Assembly: GCA_029255685.2 (NCBI GenBank)
Contig: CM055318.2
Location: forward strand, 15,443,001 to 15,507,000
Source: Silene conica
Taxonomy: Eukaryota; Streptophyta; Magnoliopsida; Caryophyllales; Caryophyllaceae
Length of the DNA stretch: 64,000 nucleotides
Direction: 5' to 3'
In this document: positions 57,810 to 64,000 of the stretch, one piece after another
Layout: every line of letters starts with the position of its first letter
How positions within the stretch are numbered: the stretch's first letter is position 1
The notes under the pieces: generated by a model
Seen by the model: only the letters and a program-made list of their open reading frames with translations
Told to the model about the DNA's origin: nothing
Databases searched by the model: none
Made by a program: the position numbers and the translations under genes

Positions 57810-60800
57810 TTAGGCATATTGTAACTTGAGTGTCTTTTTGGTTGAATTGTATGGAGGAGGTATCCGATCTTGCACATTTGCAAAAATATCCTCACGACTG
57901 GGGGGCACCATTGCGACAGGTGAATCAAGCACGTAGTCAGGAATAATTGGCAAAGTCTCCTCGAAGATTTCTTTGACTGTCTGCAATGGTTTAGAACTGA
58001 ATGAGAAAACTTTGTTTGCAGGAAACCAATAGTAGTTAGCTCAACAAAAGAACTTTGAGACCTGAAAGTTCTGTTGTAATGGAGCGCCATGCAAAGACGC
58101 TTCGGTAAGAGCCATAAAGGGAGCAATATTACTAAATACGACCGTTAAACTTCAACAAACAGACATACCTTGCAATGTTTAAAAGCAGCATCTACATGAC
58201 GCTTCCAAACACCATTTCTTGGCTCAGCATGAAAAATGTTAAGTATAGGCTGCACCATGAAAGAAAATACCATATAAGTATTTTGTTACATGTGATTATT
58301 TTTCTATTTCAAGGAAAGTCACGGAGGATTAAGTGAGAATGGAACAGTTCATATTCTATGGGTGTCGTTCGAGAAAACACAGCTTCACACAAGTGCTGAA
58401 AAAGTATTGTCCTATTTATATAACCTTTGCAATGGTTTTCCTTCAGAGACTATTAAGAGGAACTGTAAGTCTGTAGACTCGACAATCTGAATTTATACAC
58501 CAAACATACACACAAACTTCGGAAAAAAAATGTAGGAAGACCAAATAAAATGTGATAATGGAGGAACTATTCCTATTTCATCGAAAAGGAATTTTCTTGA
58601 AGTTACAGAATTCTAGTACTATAAATATAAATATGTCAAACCGTGGTAGAGGGGTATCCAATAAGCAAGTATATATGCTTGAGCTTATTGCTCCATCTCA
58701 AATGCAGGTGTCCAAATACTAGTAGGATGCTACTGAGATGCATACCTTGACAAGATCCCTAACATTTGGTCTGTTGTTACCATGTTGGCCAAGCACAGAA
58801 TCTGCGTACTCTTGGTATTTCTCCAGAACCTACAGAGAAAATATTAGTAATAGCCCAGATGTTCATAAACAAATGGTTAATCATCTGTAGACTCAATCTG
58901 AAATTCTAACCTGTCGACGGGTAAGATCTGAAGGAGGAACCCCATAGACTTCACTGTCTACATGTTTTAACACCTGCCATGGGCTATAGAATAGAAATAT
59001 CCATCATCCAAAAGTAGAGAGAGCATTTGGCAGAACAAAATTAACATCCTAATATGGATTTCACAGCCAGTATGATCTGCAGGTTCAGACTTAGATGCAT
59101 GCAACCTTACGAGACCATCTTAGGTGAGAATTTGTGATAAACATACGTCATCTAATAACTTAATATATGTACTCAACAAAATTGCCTTTCCACAACGACC
59201 AGCTAGTATTATGCATCAAATTTCAAATCCAATGTTAAATTAGAATCCGTCATTCATAAGATACTTAACTAACTTCATCAAACATATATAAGTATGTATC
59301 ATCACTTCATCGGACACAGCAAAAAGGGAAAAATGGAGAGACACAGTTACAACTAGGAGAACTAGGCAGAGACCAGGCAGGGGGATCCCATTGGATTTGT
59401 CCAACACTAAAAATGATCCTAAGTTATTCACAAGCTTATAATCCAACAAATCTTTTCAACTTTATTCGTTGAAGAATTTTAGGTTCTACAGGATGTAAAG
59501 TCTTCTTTGAGATCATTTCACAAAAACCACCAAATATCACGCAAAAGGTATGTAAATAATCATAATTAATCAATCAGTCAAGAATATGACTTGAAGAGTC
59601 AAGTTATGGAATCATCAACAGACTGTAAATCAAACATGCATAGAAGTTCAAGTTAAAGCAAGGTTTTGGGAAAATATACAAGCCTATGCAAGCTCATACT
59701 CTCATAAAGCGGATCAAGAGCAATTGCAAGGCAGTGCATTTGAGCCGTTTTTGTGTCTAAAATCTACAGATGGTTTCCTTCAGAAAAGACTAATGTTTTA
59801 TGTCTTCTTGCTCACGTTCCATCCATAAAATAGAATTATTGTGCGTACTAACGACATATATGTATGGCAATACCATAGTAATATCACGAGTATATACAAG
59901 ATAAACAAAGTTAACCACTGCTGAACTCACTTATAGTAGGCAGCACGTCCAACCATTACGCCATGAGCACCTTCTCTCAATGCTGCATTGACCTTTAAAC
60001 CAATTTAACAGACAACAGAAGACAAATTTAGCACCAAAATCCAATACATAAACCAAGCTACCAAGGAGATTGAAAAAGAACACACAGATATTAGGAAACG
60101 TAAGCAAAATCACAAAACAAAGTAACGAAGTAATATCCGACTACGAATGAAAATTTAAACTCCTACACTCTCCCAAAAACCCCCCAGTGAGAAAGAGCAA
60201 TGACTTCAGAACTAACTAATTCCCCTAGAAACAGAATGTGAAATAAGGGGGGAGGACAAAAGCCTCCGATAAATGTATTTCTAAAAGTAGATAGAAATAT
60301 AAGAAAGAACCATGACATTACAGGCACACTATATAAAAATGAACAGGACACAATTCTGTATCTAGGTGACACAGTCGTCATACAAGGTGGTCCTTCCCCA
60401 CCTCAAAAACAAAACATATGGACTCGTAAAAAATGTAAAAAACATTTGACGGTAAACAAAAATAGAAGTTACGCAAAAATTTTACCTCCTCAACAGAATT
60501 TATTCCTCCATTTATAGTAAACTGCAAGTCAGGAAAATCACGTACGAGGCCATAATAGTATTCATATCTGTGTTACAAACATGCCACATTTTCAATTAAT
60601 TCTCCTAAATATTCAACCGACTTCTACATATACCAAACAAAATTATACATAAGACATCTTATTAGATTAGTGATGAGTGACAACTCAAAAAGGCTCTGGA
60701 AGGTGGAGCCCTTCAAAAAAGAATTTGTAATACATACTTCAGGGGAGGAATTGTTCGATTTTCAGCTGGACTAATCCCATTAAGAAGTGCTTTCCGGGAA

Positions 60801-62566
60801 TGAATAACGAAGTGTTTGGTTGGAGAAGATGAAGACACTTTATAAATAAAATCACCTGGAAAGCAGGAAAGAAACACAAGGTTAACGCGTGAGTGTCAGG
60901 GAGCATTTAGTGAACTTTCTCAAATATATCACACGGAAAATTAACCATCCAAAAGACTAGAGGCAACATAACAAACAGCACATCAGATAGCTCCTGGTGC
61001 TAGACAGCATCAGTAGTCAGCATTGTCACCTCACCATAACTTAATTTGCTAGAAACGTGCATAAAAACTGCTTCCAGAAGGAAAATACTTACATAGCTCA
61101 TCATAAGAATCATGGTCATCCACACCGATACGGCACTTTACTGTCACAGGAACATTTGTATTTGCAGCAATTACAGACATGGCCTCACCAACAAACTTCC
61201 CTTGCGTAGGACAAGAAGTCATCATGTTAGGGAAAATTGGGAATCAAACAAACTAAAATAAAATTGATTACTCATTTAGAGTTACAAAATCAGTTTAATA
61301 GCCTCTAACCTTTGGATCAAGCATTAAGCGTACACCAAAACACCCATGTCCAACAACCCTAGGGCTAGGGCATCCACAACTGGTCAAATAGACAAAGAGA
61401 TCACAATGGTTCAATAATAAAAATCCCTCGGGATAATAAACTGCAAAAGAGACTATGATTCTAAGTGAACACGTAAAATAGTTAGTACTAACTTTAAGTT
61501 TATCTCATCATAGCCATAAGCATTAGCCAGTTGTGTAGCTTTTGCAATATTCTCCAAGTTATTTCCACCAATCTGGAGGACAATAGGATGTTGTTCTTGT
61601 GGAAATGCCAAAAACCTGTCCTGGAGATTTTCACATATAATGAAACAAATTAATAATGCATTGTCAACAGAAAATATTGCTACACGAATACAAGAATATT
61701 AACAATGAATTCACATAACATCCACTTTCAAAGGCAAAGAAGAAAATAATGTTATCTAAACTAATTCACTACTAAAGAAACATTATCTGACATATACAAG
61801 TGTGCAAAGTTAACCATTCAGTTGGAAAAAACTGGCTGGTATTATGCATTGTAATGTAGCGTAAATGTCACTAAGCATGTGTCTTCATAAAGAGAAGGGA
61901 ATGTAGCAGAAATTCTTGATTCAAGAGATCCGCGTAGAAAACCGGAAAATCAGCAAAGTAAACAAAAAAGGAAACAAAAATAAATTCGAGTGAATTTTCT
62001 AACAAACTGTAGTATTTAGATTGATAATGTGAAAAGCTAACTTATTTTATTCGCAAATATGTGATTCTGAATAGTAAAAGATTCCATCACCTAAGATACA
62101 AATTCAACAGTTACTTGACGTACCAGGTTATCCTTCTGATAGACAATTGTCTCCGCTGCAAGCATCTCTGTGTACAGCCATGCATGTTTTGATATAATTC
62201 GCGCAAGTTGCCTATAATGACAATCTGTCCACTCCATCATAGGGGCAATACTGAATTTGGCAACAAAAGGCATCATCAGGACAATAATTGTGTGATTCTG
62301 GTCATAATTTTATTTCTGAAATGATGTGAACAAAGCAGTTCAGAGCATTAGGCAATAAAACACAACCTGAAGCGAGGAGGTGAATACTTGGCCACCACCA
62401 TTGGTACTGTTTCGTGCAACGTATGGTGCTGTTCGTAACAGTATAGTCTCTTTGATATAGTTGATTTAGCTGTAAACTTCGGCAAATAGCTACTCTGGGT
62501 ATGAAAGGCAATCGATCGAACAGGAGGGAATGAAGTGACCAGAGTGTACCCTGCAGACCTCATCAT
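57810..62566 (-). CDS. tRNA-dihydrouridine synthase, DusA type
   Basis: FMN enzyme that reduces uridine to dihydrouridine in the tRNA D-loop (DusA type, U20/U20a by family). Exons, high to low: 62566-62367, 62250-62124, 61620-61493, 61379-61310, 61195-61093, 60855-60738, 60567-60486, 59992-59931, 58983-58911, 58829-58746, 58249-58169, 57980-57810 (432 aa). Residues 1-65 form an Arg/Ser/Thr-rich presequence, suggesting plastid or mitochondrial targeting. TIM-barrel motifs: [10 protein letters not shown] (67-76), NCGCPS (152-157, with the expected catalytic Cys), IHSRKA (227-232), INGGI (267-271) and GVMVGRAAY (287-295). A helical tRNA-binding tail follows. All introns are GT-AG. Either ATG of the MM start could be used. 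Confidence 0.9.
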
Positions 62567-64000
62567 TCCCTAATCAGACCATAACGTCCATGAATATGGA
62601 GTATATATATGAGTGCAAATATGAGTCACAAATAAAATTCACGACTATAGGGGAAGGTGTGTTCAATGGTGATTAGTGACAAGTTAGATCTTGATACAAA
62701 CCTCTTAAAAAGCTATCACTCAAAGCGAACAAAGGTAACGTACATATCCACATAAACTATCGGAGGAAGTGTTGAGTGATCCCAACTTAGATAATAACGA
62801 ACCCCTCAAACAGGCTTCTTTTTGTCCAATTTAGGCAGAAAGCCTTGCTTTGGACATAGAAACCAAATATAAAACTCAGTAACCACAATTATCTACTCCC
62901 TCCGTCTCATCCATTTGTTTGCCTATTTTATTCTTGTGAGGGTTCTATAATCAAAGGTAAGCAAGTGACTGTGACAGAGGGAGTAGTCGCTAATTACCCA
63001 AGATGAAAAGATGGTGCAGGTAAGCAGGCTACATGACACCCTAGCACAGGCAGCTTTCATTGTTAGTGGCTCGCATATTAATTCTTAACACACCATTGAA
63101 GGGTCTAAACTTTGAATCATAGAAGATTAGAAACCTTTCTCCAAGCGAAAGAAGTTAACCCTAAATAAAAAAATAAAAAAAATACGGCTGAATTACATCC
63201 AAAACTGTCATTTCACAGAAACACTATTTCTACATAATTCCATATGGCTTCTATGCAAGATTCACAAACGCATTACGAGTTACGACCCTCCAGCAAAAAT
63301 AAATACCGTGCCAGCAAATCTAATGGTAATTGACAAAATCTTCCTACACCCATAAAAAAGGTCGATTCTTTTCATAACCAAAGGTGAAAAAGGTCAAGAC
63401 TTGGAATTGCGAAACCAAATCTTTAGAATTAGATACAACCATTTAGCATAAAGAATCCAAGATGGCTTCTGTAAACATAATACACAGCTGAACATCAACA
63501 TCGTTGTGAGCTAGAGCATTGCAAACAACAGTTTTGAAATCAAAATACGCCATTAATTCGGTTATGAAGCGAGGAAAATGGGTATACAAAGGAACATTAT
63601 AGTAGTAGCTTTTGTTAAAATACTCGTAAGGAAGAATTAAAAAACGTAAAGAAATGACTGAGACGGAAGTAGTATGAAGGAGTAATACCCGAAAAATGGA
63701 GCGTATGAGAGAAAGTAAGGGTAAGGAGGAGGGGAAGAAGCAGATGAGAGGAAGGTGCAAAAGAGGTAAGGAGTTTCAGTGAATGATGCGCCACATTGAA
63801 TTTGTGGCGTCAAATTGGATGAATAAGGAAATAGTGAATACCTCCCTCTTGCAGTCTGTCTTGCTTATGCTTTCCTGCTCTCTACAAAACTCCATACTTT
63901 CAGCTCTATATATCTTTGGGTTGGGTTTCGTTCTAATTAGGCTCACTTTATACACTTTACACATCTAGGCCCAACACTTTTTACTTTTTTTGTTTGTATA
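62567..64000. other. Right edge: Dus promoter region and unassigned DNA
   Basis: Upstream flank of the Dus gene (minus strand). It has an 88-bp Stowaway-like MITE (62896-62983) and AT-rich DNA. Short frames near 63443-63964 show no family resemblance. A gene beyond the edge cannot be excluded. Confidence 0.4.
62896..62983. mobile_element. Short Stowaway-like MITE in the Dus promoter
   Basis: Ends ctccctccgtc and gacagagggag are inverted repeats flanked by TA on both sides (62894-62895, 62984-62985). It lies 330-420 bp upstream of the Dus start codon. Confidence 0.65.

Noticed and set aside
63443..63964. Minus- and plus-strand frames of 60-105 residues near the right edge
   Set aside because: No family resemblance, no splice or promoter context, low-complexity composition.

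Overview
The window is plant nuclear DNA. It is AT-rich, its genes have many short GT-AG introns, two proteins are directed to plastids or other organelles, and intergenic space and introns are full of LTR retrotransposons and MITEs. Recurrent ACGGAGTA-type stretches and the repeat mix are consistent with a Caryophyllales eudicot; that placement is inference only.

Layout. 1-4 kb: repeat-rich DNA and the promoter and leader of a MATE citrate-transporter-like gene (CDS 4119-6803, +, 11 exons). 7.4-30.7 kb: a nested retrotransposon cluster. A short-LTR Copia element H (7446-30682, TSD GTACC) is split by a gag-only Copia-type element N (21575-29902, minus orientation, TSD ACAAC). A truncated Athila-like Gypsy element G (10977-19389) lies between two near-identical 2.8 kb blocks (8159-10976 and 19390-22206) that carry the same H and N sequences. 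30.9-33 kb: a decayed antisense Copia RNase H and an Athila-like LTR remnant. 33.4-41.0 kb: a FRA10AC1-type splicing-factor gene (+, 12 exons) with one apparent U12-type intron, one GC-AG intron, and TRIM, hAT and Stowaway-like insertions in its introns. 41-47 kb: gene-free, with a 1.3 kb repeat-filled element and a hAT-like element with an 8-bp TSD. 47.0-50.5 kb: a secreted polygalacturonase (+, 9 exons). 50.9-54.1 kb: a conserved-looking protein of unknown function (-, 3 exons). 54.9-56.2 kb: a CDR1-type aspartic protease (-, intronless). 56.75-57.06 kb: the nuclear PSII 5 kDa protein PsbTn (-). 57.8-62.6 kb: a DusA-type tRNA-dihydrouridine synthase (-, 12 exons). The right edge holds no gene I can support.

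The host genes are unrelated housekeeping, cell-wall, metal and photosynthesis genes and form no pathway. The unusual content is structural: how the retrotransposons are nested, duplicated and rearranged; the palindromic GTCGATCGAC arrays in the Athila-like element; and the atypical introns of the FRA10AC1 gene. I found no CRISPR, tRNA or rRNA gene. Splice junctions were placed by eye from GT/AG signals, frame continuity and family resemblance. Every multi-exon model below sums to a multiple of three.
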